64,000 nt of DNA from positions 1,674,001-1,738,000 of the forward strand of contig CP013614.1 of the NCBI GenBank assembly GCA_001465115.1, written 5' to 3'. Positions 57,264 to 64,000 of the stretch are shown here, piece after piece; within the stretch, counting starts at the first letter, position 1; each line of letters opens with the position of its first letter. The stretch is from Enterococcus silesiacus. Its GTDB lineage: Bacteria > Bacillota > Bacilli > Lactobacillales > Enterococcaceae. The translations under genes and the position numbers were made by a program. The notes beneath the pieces are model-generated. The model worked only from the letters and a program-made list of their open reading frames with translations. It made no database searches and was not told the DNA's origin.

Positions 57264-58472
57264 GTGATTAATCTGAGCAACAAATTGAATAATTATAAAA
57301 TGGTTGATATTGTGAAATATATTGCAGCTATTATGGTGATTTGTATTCACTGCAACCCCATTACTTCTCAAGAACCTTTAAATTTTTTTATAAAAAATAT
57401 TGTGTGTCGAATCGCAGTTCCATTCTTTTTTATTAGTAGTGCCTATTTTGTACGAAAAGGTTCTGATCATAAAGAAAAATACATCAAGAATTATTTAAAA
57501 AAATTAGGAAAATCCTACCTCGCTTGGAGTATATTATTTATCTATGTTGGCATTAGTTGGATTAATGAGCATCTTGGATATTCAGGTTTTTTATTGATCA
57601 TCTCCTTCTTTTTCGGGTTACTTCAAGTTGGAGTTTATTATCATTTGTGGTATATTCCAGCAATGATTTTCTCTTTATTCATCGTTAACAAGGCGTTGAA
57701 ATACATATCTTATAAAACAGTTTTTCTGATTTCAATCTTGCTATTTATGTTCGGTAGCTTAGAAACGTATTATGGCTTTTTACCTGCTGGCATCCTAAAA
57801 AATACATTTGATGGCATTATTCAACTAATTTTCACAACAAGAACGGGCCTTTTATTTGGTTCAATCTTTGTTACAATCGGTTTTTTTATCTATGACTATC
57901 AAGAGCGATTGCAGTCGTTGCTAAAATTTCTCCCTTTTTTAACAATCTTATTTAGCTTCTTGCTTATGGTTGAAGGATTTTTCTTATTTAATGTTGAACG
58001 ATTGGATATGAATTTTTTATTGATGCTAATCCCATTTAGTTTTTTCTTTTTTTTATGGATATTGTCATCTTCAATAAAAATAAAAATTGATACGAAGAAG
58101 ATTCGTGAATTATCAATGTATTATTACTTTGTTCACCCCGTTTGTATTATCTTAGTCGAAGAAACTGGTAAAGGATACCAGTTATCATGGCTTCGTTCAG
58201 GCGTTATTAGTTTTTTTCTGATTGTTTTATTTACTCATTTTTTGAGTTTGATTATTATTGAAATACGCAAAAAAGCACGATCTCGCAAACAAATATTTCT
58301 TGCTGGATTTTTAGGAATTTTTGTTACATTTCCGGTAGGTATTTTATTCTTTGTAAATAGAGTTGATAATATTAACGTAAAATATGAAATGGTTCCATGT
58401 TTGTGGTTTGTATTTAGCTTCGTTGTCTATTATTTATTGCAGAAGCGGAAAAAAATAAAAGCCGTCAATTAA
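57264..58472 (+). CDS. Acyltransferase-3 family membrane protein
   Basis: 402 aa with about ten membrane helices. It begins YKMVDIVKYIAAIMVICIHC, the acyltransferase-3 start with the conserved His. PFFFISSAYFVRKG and FHLWYIPAMIF-like (YYHLWYIPAMIFSLF) follow. No extracellular SGNH domain is attached, unlike the OatA at 33 kb. It resembles the membrane domains of surface polymer acetyltransferases and of VanT-type proteins. The GTG start at 57264 has a weak signal; ATG 57300 is an alternative. Substrate unknown. Confidence 0.82.
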   Translation: MINLSNKLNNYKMVDIVKYIAAIMVICIHCNPITSQEPLNFFIKNIVCRIAVPFFFISSAYFVRKGSDHKEKYIKNYLKKLGKSYLAWSILFIYVGISWINEHLGYSGFLLIISFFFGLLQVGVYYHLWYIPAMIFSLFIVNKALKYISYKTVFLISILLFMFGSLETYYGFLPAGILKNTFDGIIQLIFTTRTGLLFGSIFVTIGFFIYDYQERLQSLLKFLPFLTILFSFLLMVEGFFLFNVERLDMNFLLMLIPFSFFFFLWILSSSIKIKIDTKKIRELSMYYYFVHPVCIILVEETGKGYQLSWLRSGVISFFLIVLFTHFLSLIIIEIRKKARSRKQIFLAGFLGIFVTFPVGILFFVNRVDNINVKYEMVPCLWFVFSFVVYYLLQKRKKIKAVN

Positions 58473-58490
58473 CTACAAATCAGTTTAAAA

Positions 58491-58535
58491 AGAGTATGAG
58501 ACAAAAGCTAAAATTCACTTTTGTCTCATACTCTA
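58491..58535. terminator. Terminator between acyltransferase and trhO
   Basis: AGAGTATGAGACAAAAG and CTTTTGTCTCATACTCT, with A-rich and T-rich sides. It serves the plus-strand acyltransferase and possibly the converging trhO. Confidence 0.88.
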
Positions 58536-58666
58536 ATTGTTAATAAACAGTGGATGTACATGTAAGCCCATCGATACTAATTATCATCAGTTCATAAACT
58601 CACCATAATGCTTGATAATTCCTGGAATTATTTCTTACTTATTAGGATCAAACGCCTCCGTCTTTC

Positions 58667-59608
58667 TTAATGTACAATAGCTTCAAGTCTATTAGCTACT
58701 TCTTGTTCCGAAAGTTCATTTCTCATCACATAGCGATTTGCAGGATGATGGCGACATTCATCTGAACAGCTGCCAAGATATTTCGCTTCATTTTCTTCTG
58801 AGGCTAAAATTTGTTTATTACAGAAAGGATTGGCACAATTGATGTAACGTTCACACAGTGTGCCGTCAAACCAATCTTTACCAATGATTTTTTTATCTAC
58901 ATGATTGATTTCAACACTGATTCGCTCATCAAAGACGTACATTTTGCCATCCCATAACTCGCCTCTTGTCTTAGGATCTTTTCCATAAACTGCGATACCG
59001 CCATGAAGTTGGGCAACATCTTCAAAACCTTCTTTGATCAACCAGCCAGAAAATTTCTCACAGCGAATACCACCAGTACAGTAAGTAACCACTTTTTTAT
59101 CCATAAATTGCTCTTTATTGTCTCTGATCCATTGCGGTAATTCTCTAAAGTTACGAATATCTGGACGAACGGCTCCTCTAAAATGACCTAAATCAAATTC
59201 ATAATCATTTCTCGCATCGATCACAACAGTATTTTCATCAAGTAACGCTTCTTTAAACTCAACTGGTTCTAAATATTTCCCAGTTAGTTCCAACGGATTA
59301 ATATCTTCCTCCAAGCTTAAAGAAACAAGCTCTTTTCTAGGACGGACAAATATTTTATGAAATGCATTTTCTGGCACTTCATCAATTTTGAAATACGTAT
59401 CTTTAAAACGTTCATCAGCTAACATTGCTTCCATATAAGCATCCGTATCAGCAATCGTTCCTGAAAGTGTGCCGTTGATTCCTTCTGTTGCAACTAGAAT
59501 TCTTCCTTTTAGGTTCAATGATTTACAAAAAGCTAAATGCTCCTTTGCAAATTCTTCGGGGTTTTCAATCGTCGTGTATTTATAATAAAGTAATACGCGG
59601 TAATCCAT
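58667..59608 (-). CDS. trhO: tRNA uridine(34) hydroxylase, rhodanese-like (TrhO)
   Basis: 313 aa. A UPF0176 N-terminal domain (residues 1-95) is followed by a rhodanese domain (about 125-220) with active-site Cys in [18 protein letters not shown]-terminal extension holds [10 protein letters not shown] and [13 protein letters not shown] zinc-like cysteines. TrhO hydroxylates U34 of tRNA in an oxygen-dependent way. GGAGAAAG lies before ATG. Monocistronic. Confidence 0.94.
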   Translation of the reverse strand: MDYRVLLYYKYTTIENPEEFAKEHLAFCKSLNLKGRILVATEGINGTLSGTIADTDAYMEAMLADERFKDTYFKIDEVPENAFHKIFVRPRKELVSLSLEEDINPLELTGKYLEPVEFKEALLDENTVVIDARNDYEFDLGHFRGAVRPDIRNFRELPQWIRDNKEQFMDKKVVTYCTGGIRCEKFSGWLIKEGFEDVAQLHGGIAVYGKDPKTRGELWDGKMYVFDERISVEINHVDKKIIGKDWFDGTLCERYINCANPFCNKQILASEENEAKYLGSCSDECRHHPANRYVMRNELSEQEVANRLEAIVH

Positions 59609-59796
59609 TTTATCTTTCTCCTTTGTCTAAGAAACTGTTTTGCTATCTCCATAATAACTGTACAGTCCCTATTTTATCTTCATACGTATTTAGTATATAA
59701 AAAAAGAAATAGAAAAAGCGAGCTATTTGCTTGTGGAATAATGCACATATATATATAAGCGAAACAAACTATTTAGACCTCGAACAAATTAGGAAA

Positions 59797-59977
59797 ATGA
59801 GGATGGGACAGAAGTGTTTAACCCCGAGAAATAAGAGGGAATTCACGAAAATTGTTCTTCAAATTTTTGTGAATTTCAGCTTATTTCCGAAGGGGTTGCT
59901 TCTGCTCCCACCGTTTATCCGGATTCCATGTGAGCGGGATATGACTCGAAGAGTTATGTCCCACTCACATTTTGTCT
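59797..59977. repeat. Interspersed repeat element, copy B (inverted)
   Basis: The reverse complement closely matches 25032-25206, including GGAAATAAGCTGAAATTCAC, the GAATTCACGAAAATTG hairpin, ACTTCTGTCCCA and, at the far end, a hairpin of GGGATATGACT...AGTTATGTCCC type. Both copies sit between two minus-strand genes. No coding capacity. Confidence 0.75.
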
Positions 59978-60058
59978 ATTTTTTGAGAGTTCTGATTTGT
60001 GTAGCTAGATCACAGAAAAGCGGTACGATCCGTTTTTCCTTCAAGTTCACTGTCCTTC

Positions 60059-60117
60059 AAAAATAGTAAAACTGTTCAAGCTTTCTAAAAAAACTTGAAC
60101 AGTTTTACTATTTTAAT
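60059..60117 (-). terminator. Terminator after the VOC gene
   Basis: AAATAGTAAAACTGTTCAAG pairs with its complement around a 13-base loop. T-runs exist on both sides. It is four bases past the VOC gene stop. Confidence 0.92.
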
Positions 60118-60120
60118 TTC

Positions 60121-60492
60121 TTATTGTCCAGATACCGCAAAATAATTCTCATCATTATCAGCAAAGTTAAAGACTAATCCAGTTGGTAATTGAACTAATT
60201 CTCCTACTCTTACACCAGCATCTTTCATTTTCTTGTATAAAGCTATCACATCGTCTGCAAAAAACATCAATGATGGTGTATTCCCAGCAACTTCTGGTGA
60301 ATGTTGTTGAATAAATGCTAAATCGTATAAAACAATCATTGTTTCTGCACTTTCACTTGGTGCAATCTCCACAACAAGTGTGCCATCGACAGCATCTCTT
60401 TCTTTTTCTACAAAGCCGATTTTTTGCCAGAACTTACTTGATTCCTCTACGTTTGTTACATATAACATTATTTTGATTTGGTTAGTAAACAT
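60121..60492 (-). CDS. VOC-family (glyoxalase/bleomycin-resistance fold) protein
   Basis: 123 aa with two beta-alpha-beta-beta-beta modules. The first starts IKIMLYVTNVEESSKFWQKI and the second NTPSLMFFADDVIALYKKMK, closing with FNFADNDENYFAVSG. The family holds metal enzymes and drug-binding proteins; which this is cannot be told. I prefer ATG 60492, seven bases after GAGGAG, over the overlapping ATG at 60507. Confidence 0.88.
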   Translation of the reverse strand: MFTNQIKIMLYVTNVEESSKFWQKIGFVEKERDAVDGTLVVEIAPSESAETMIVLYDLAFIQQHSPEVAGNTPSLMFFADDVIALYKKMKDAGVRVGELVQLPTGLVFNFADNDENYFAVSGQ

Positions 60493-60702
60493 TTTTTTGC
60501 TCCTCATCTTTGTTTTTTCATTTTAAAATAAATGCTTATTCATTATATACTTTTTATGATAGCCTATGGTAACTTATCATAAAGAATAATAATATAAAAA
60601 TTAATAATCTTGTCCACACAAAAAACTGCACTCCTTAAAGATTGTAGTTTTTTTTAGTTGCATTGCTATTAAGCCAAGCTAGGTACGAAATTAATTTCAA
60701 TG

Positions 60703-60987
60703 TTAAGAAGTGTAATTTTTATAAAACTCATTAAAAATTATATCTTCAACTGACTTTTTTATATTCCTCAAGTTGGTTAAATCTTCTAATTTACTTAATT
60801 TTTTCGTTATAGCTTTTGTAGTGATATCTGTTCCAAACTCTTTATTTAATTTATTAACTAACTTCAATGCCGTATCATTGATATATTCCCGTTTTTCACT
60901 TACCTATAAGTCTTCAAATCTATATATCATGTCAAATCTGGACTTTAGCGAATCAGGTATGTTCTTTTGATAATACTCATCAGTCAT
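60703..60987 (-). pseudogene. Decayed small gene with an in-frame amber stop
   Basis: On the minus strand a frame of 94 sense codons reads MTDEYYQKNIPDSLKSRFDM, then a TAG at 60906-60904 (codon 28). It continues in the same frame with SEKREYINDTALKLVNKLNK and ends NEFYKNYTS. The codon use and charge pattern on both sides of the stop look protein-like. The frame is also open upstream to 61086. No family recognised. One point mutation would restore it, so recent inactivation or read-through are possible. Confidence 0.5.
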
Positions 60988-61145
60988 ATATGTATGGAGA
61001 TTTCTTCCATAAAAACAATTGAACAAGAAAGTAGAGGATTTAGAGGAGGCAAACAAATAACCTTTTGTGTTTACAAGATGGAAGCGTTAACTTTCGTAAA
61101 GACAAATTAATATATCAAGTAACATAAAATGGATTCGCTCATGCC

Positions 61146-61192
61146 TAAAGAAAACCTACAGCTTCACCGGCAGTAGGTTTTCTTTATCTTAA
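61146..61192. terminator. Hairpin downstream of the decayed region
   Basis: AAAGAAAACCTAC and GTAGGTTTTCTTT with a 14-base loop, bidirectional appearance. It may end the OLD gene transcript or one from the eroded region. Confidence 0.6.
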
Positions 61193-61285
61193 ATTTTAGT
61201 TTTCTTCATACTATACAAATGTATGGTAATGAACAACTTTTAAATAATAAAATTTAAACTCAGCAATAAATGAACTTTTACGGGT

Positions 61286-61324
61286 AAAAAGAGGCTTGTG
61301 AACTTCGTAAGTCTCTTTTTATTT
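61286..61324 (-). terminator. Terminator after the OLD nuclease gene
   Basis: AAAAAGAGGCTTG...GTAAGTCTCTTTTT (61286-61324), about 25 bases past the gene stop. A- and T-runs flank both sides. Confidence 0.85.
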
Positions 61325-61349
61325 GCATGGAATATTGAAGCCTATCAAT

Positions 61350-63203
61350 CTAAGTGAATATTTTCTCTACTACCTCTCTCCACTCGGGATTAATTTTATT
61401 ATAATCACTTTTCCATTTAACCTGCGTATGCTGATAAGCTTTATGAGGTTTATTACTTGAAGGGGGAGTGTATCCTAATATATCTTCAATGCAATTTTCT
61501 AAGACGGTTAATCTAGAATCATCGCTCAAAGCGTCTTTAATAGGTTTATTCATGACTTCGGCTCCTGTGACGCCCGAGTCAAGATCATGCATAACGTACG
61601 GCGTTATACCCATAGCTTTTAAATACTTTACGAGAGATATTATTGTTGCTTTACCTCTTGCTCTAACGATTTGCCAGTTACACAAGACATTCTTTTTAAG
61701 CTCGTCAGGCATTAAAGAGATAGTTTCTTTTAGAACTATTTCCTCAGTATCACCTTCAATAATTAGGATATTCTTTGCAAAAAATATTCTCGCAAGATAA
61801 TCGTCAATTTTCAGAATTAATTTTACATAGTCCTTTTCATCAGACTGTAAGGTCTTGAATGCATCTTGAATATTGAAAGGTTGATTGTTTATCACTTCAC
61901 AATCAAAACAAGTGCCATCTTCAGTTTCAACAGCAGAGATGTTAGTCGACAAGTAATTTAATACTTGACCTACTTGTTTACTTAAGTCAATCATGTAAGG
62001 AGAATGCGTAGAACATACAATTTGATTATTGGACGTCGTCGCTAGTGCATAAATTGTATCTCTCATTTGATTGGCGGCATTTGGATGTAAGTATAGTTCG
62101 GGCTCTTCAAAGCATATTATCAATGATCTACCATCAGATTTTTTCTCCATGTCTCTTATCGCCTTGTATCGTAGTAGGGCGAAAACAGTTGATCGGATTA
62201 CTCCTGTTCCTTGCATTTCCACAGAAGTTGGTATATTACTTGTCATAGATACCGAAAACTTTGGTTTTATAGCATCGTCTGCGTCGGAAAGCTCTGCTTG
62301 AGCATTCAAACCTATGCCAGTAAAAACTCCGTCTAATACGCCATTCAAGCCTTCCATCATTTTACCAAACTCAGTCGTGGAATCTTCAGGGTCCATTTCG
62401 GTAGCTAGTTTATTTAAGTACTCCTGAGCTTTCTTATAATTATCGGACTCATTTCTGACATCAGTAAACAGTTCGCTTAATATGCTCTGAAATGTCCCTT
62501 TAGTTTCTCCAAGATTCTCTGAACCGTCATGAGCAGGTATATATAGCACTTTCGGCAGTCTCGAAAGTACGTTTCCAGCTATTCCACCAGGATTTTGAAT
62601 CCACTCATCCTCAGCCGAAGAATAATCAAATAGCTCAATTTCATTCTCAAAAGTATTCAAAAATTCTTCAAGTTTACCTTTCGCTAGGTTAGTATCTTGA
62701 TTTTCTTTTTCGTATTTCGTACCTTTAAGTGAATCTTTCGGAAGTCCTTTCTCGATGAAGTCAGAGATTTTTTTAACATCTTCAAACTCTTTGTTGAGGG
62801 TTTTTTTTCTTGATTTCATTTCGATAATTCGTGACATATCTGGAGTGAAAGTTTTTCTATAGAATATGGAGTTCCCTTTTATTTCAGTGCCATCGGGTAA
62901 TGTCTCAACATAAGGAAACAAACGCCCCTTAAATCCTCTCCAGCTAGATGCCGTATCCGGAACTTCTCTAAACTCTGCAGTCAAAGTAATCTCTCTACAC
63001 GTGTTAATATAGTCATCTTGGAAAAACTTGAAGAAGAAACTCTCTGGTAATTTACTAGTATCTGTAAGCAATAACTCAATAGCTTTTAGAATACTGCTTT
63101 TACCTGTATTGTTTTCCCCAATAAGGAAGCTAGCATTCGAGAACATAATATCTGTATTATAATGTCGCCTGTATCCTTCGATTTGGAATTTATGTAATTT
63201 CAT
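61350..63203 (-). CDS. OLD-family ATP-dependent nuclease (ATPase plus TOPRIM)
   Basis: 617 aa. An ABC-type ATPase domain has Walker A GENNTGKSS (about residues 30-38), the Q-loop region, EEPELYLHPNAANQMRDTIY (signature and Walker B) and CSTHSPYMIDLS. A TOPRIM domain follows (about 470-590) with LIIEGDTEEIVL and YVMHDLDSG, carrying the acidic metal ligands. This is the overcoming-lysogenization-defect nuclease layout, associated with phage defence. No UvrD-like helicase lies next to it, so it is a solitary (class 1-like) OLD rather than a Gabija pair. AAAGGAG precedes ATG and a TATAAT lies about 32 bases before it. Confidence 0.92.
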   Translation of the reverse strand: MKLHKFQIEGYRRHYNTDIMFSNASFLIGENNTGKSSILKAIELLLTDTSKLPESFFFKFFQDDYINTCREITLTAEFREVPDTASSWRGFKGRLFPYVETLPDGTEIKGNSIFYRKTFTPDMSRIIEMKSRKKTLNKEFEDVKKISDFIEKGLPKDSLKGTKYEKENQDTNLAKGKLEEFLNTFENEIELFDYSSAEDEWIQNPGGIAGNVLSRLPKVLYIPAHDGSENLGETKGTFQSILSELFTDVRNESDNYKKAQEYLNKLATEMDPEDSTTEFGKMMEGLNGVLDGVFTGIGLNAQAELSDADDAIKPKFSVSMTSNIPTSVEMQGTGVIRSTVFALLRYKAIRDMEKKSDGRSLIICFEEPELYLHPNAANQMRDTIYALATTSNNQIVCSTHSPYMIDLSKQVGQVLNYLSTNISAVETEDGTCFDCEVINNQPFNIQDAFKTLQSDEKDYVKLILKIDDYLARIFFAKNILIIEGDTEEIVLKETISLMPDELKKNVLCNWQIVRARGKATIISLVKYLKAMGITPYVMHDLDSGVTGAEVMNKPIKDALSDDSRLTVLENCIEDILGYTPPSSNKPHKAYQHTQVKWKSDYNKINPEWREVVEKIFT

Positions 63204-63718
63204 CTTAACACTCCTTTTATATTGATAATTTTATTATATCAAAAATAAGCACGACAATATAGTTAATTTTCTAATTGAGCGAATAATTTTACTAATCATC
63301 AAGTCTTTTCATGATACTAAGTGAAATGTAGACCGAAAAGGTCTGCGAAGGTTTCAATCTGTAAGTTTTTTACTTACAGCGACCTTATACTAAAATCCTC
63401 CCTCGTAAAGACAAAAAACAAATTAATTATAACAGGAATACGCCCATACTAAACAAGCTCTTACCAGAAGCTAGTTTTCCATAAAACACTATTCTATACT
63501 ATAAAATTAACTAGAATAAAACATGTAACTATATGAGTACACTCCATAAGATAGAAAATAAATTCAATAGCAAGACCGAACACCTAAAATTGATACTAAC
63601 CAAAAAAAGTCTACAGGCATTGATACTATAGGACTTTTATTTACCTTCTTTTACTAATTTCTTCCATTTCGTTTTACCATATATATGCAAGACAAAATAA
63701 TATATGGAGGTTTTCATC
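63204..63718. other. Non-coding region between the OLD gene and the recombinase
   Basis: About 515 bp between divergent genes. It contains the OLD promoter (TATAAT on the minus strand near 63232-63237), the hairpin cluster at 63322-63386, and an AAAAGTC...GACTTTT hairpin near 63605-63638. A CCATATAT...ATATATGG inverted repeat (about 63678-63708) lies just before the recombinase. No protein gene seen. Confidence 0.55.
63322..63386 (-). ncRNA. Compact hairpin cluster upstream of the OLD gene
   Basis: Read on the minus strand, AAGGT/ACCTT encloses CTGTAAGT-AAAAA-ACTTACAG, and is followed by AGACC-TTTTC-GGTCT. TGAAA (63322-63326) and TTTCA (63352-63356) can pair around the last hairpin as an alternative. 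Perfect stems so densely packed in AT-rich DNA suggest a functional RNA or leader about 120 bases before the OLD start. No known RNA family is recognised, and no T-run follows directly. Confidence 0.4.
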
Positions 63719-64000
63719 ATGGAAAAGCAACAGAAAAAGAAAGTAAAGAAACTGGAGAAATTAGAGGAGGTAAAAATCGGATATATTAGAGTTAGTAGCT
63801 TGGACGACCGCCAGCGCTTGAGTGTTGAAATTCAAACAGAAGCATTAGCTAGTTGTCATATACTATTTACAGAAAAACAAAGTGGTAGCAACAACGCCCG
63901 CCCAATACTTTACCAGACCTTAGAGCTGGCTAAATATCTATCTAGTAAAAATAAGCATGTTTCTCTTTATATTTACAAGCTAGACCGCCTAACAAGAAGC
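63719..64000 (+). CDS. Serine recombinase, N-terminal part (runs off the window)
   Basis: The first 94 codons of a resolvase/invertase. A lysine-rich start (MEKQQKKKVKKLEKLEEVKI) leads to GYIRVSS with the catalytic serine, DDRQRLSVEIQTEALASC and YIYKLDRLTRS. About 70% of the visible residues match the recombinase at 10.2 kb, which has the reverse orientation. GGAGG lies eight bases before ATG at 63719. The DNA-binding domain is outside the window. Confidence 0.92.
   Translation, partial: MEKQQKKKVKKLEKLEEVKIGYIRVSSLDDRQRLSVEIQTEALASCHILFTEKQSGSNNARPILYQTLELAKYLSSKNKHVSLYIYKLDRLTRS

Larger units (their letters stand above)
59609..60120. other. Gene-free stretch upstream of trhO
   Basis: About 510 bp holding the trhO promoter region, the inverted copy of the interspersed repeat (59797-59977) and a terminator for the VOC gene. 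A short reading frame across the repeat (59731-60066) has no ribosome binding site and no recognisable product, so I discount it. Confidence 0.6.
60493..61349. other. Gene-poor region with a decayed gene and hairpins
   Basis: About 850 bp upstream of the VOC gene. It contains the interrupted gene at 60703-60987 and two hairpins (about 61146-61192 and 61286-61324). There is also a plus-strand frame at 60994-61110 (MEISSIKTIEQES...) of 38 codons, without known relatives or a convincing signal. The sequence is AT-rich and looks like eroded accessory DNA. Confidence 0.5.

Noticed and set aside
59731..60066. 111-residue frame across the interspersed repeat
   Set aside because: It reads through the repeat and hairpin, lacks a ribosome binding site, and has no recognisable domain.
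61350..63203. Gabija system (GajA plus GajB)
   Set aside because: The nuclease has the OLD layout, but no UvrD-like helicase gene lies on either side within the window.
63322..63386. CRISPR repeat or retron RNA near the OLD gene
   Set aside because: There is no periodic repeat-spacer pattern and no reverse transcriptase gene nearby.

Overview
The window looks like chromosomal sequence of a low-G+C Gram-positive of the Enterococcus type. Supporting signs are the AT-rich codon use, strong GGAGG-type ribosome binding sites, the rapZ-yvcK-whiA cluster close to clpP, a fused GlnP with two substrate-binding domains, the xpaC/telA pair, a CtsR-type operator before clpP and OatA. The species cannot be named from sequence alone. 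A complete ilvD-B-N-C-A set is present, so isoleucine and valine can probably be made; E. faecalis lacks this set.

Layout. At 1-8.8 kb are sbcC (cut by the left edge) and sbcD, an HxlR regulator divergent from an Old Yellow Enzyme, plsC, a shortened acetyltransferase, an RNA methyltransferase/GIY-YIG pair and a two-component system. At 8.9-24.9 kb is an accessory region: a membrane-anchored alpha/beta hydrolase, a candidate invertible element beside a serine recombinase, five tandem copies of a secreted serine hydrolase with a four-helix membrane tail (one lacking its 5' end), a small orphan protein, an ABC-2 type exporter and an LtrA protein. At 25-34.9 kb are NAD and purine salvage genes (pncA, mtnN, nudF), a lipoprotein, xpaC and telA separated by two tandem structured elements, bioY, a Nudix/winged-helix protein and oatA. 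At 35.4-42.1 kb is the ilv operon with a leader peptide and attenuator.

At 42.3-57.1 kb is mostly housekeeping DNA: clpP, a DsbA-like protein, whiA/yvcK/rapZ, uvrA/uvrB and glnPQ. At 57.2-64 kb are a membrane acyltransferase, trhO, a glyoxalase-fold protein, a decayed gene, an OLD-family nuclease with a hairpin-rich leader, and a second serine recombinase that runs off the right edge. The second recombinase is a close relative of the one at 10.2 kb but points the other way.

Strongest leads. (1) The tandem 122-bp structured elements between xpaC and telA match no riboswitch class I recognise. (2) The mosaic serine-hydrolase array has conserved ends and a diversified middle. (3) A 25-bp inverted repeat lies beside a serine recombinase and could be a small phase switch upstream of the alpha/beta hydrolase. 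(4) A 17-residue ilv leader peptide with a run of Val/Leu/Ile codons precedes a terminator. No rRNA, tRNA, CRISPR array or complete insertion sequence was seen.
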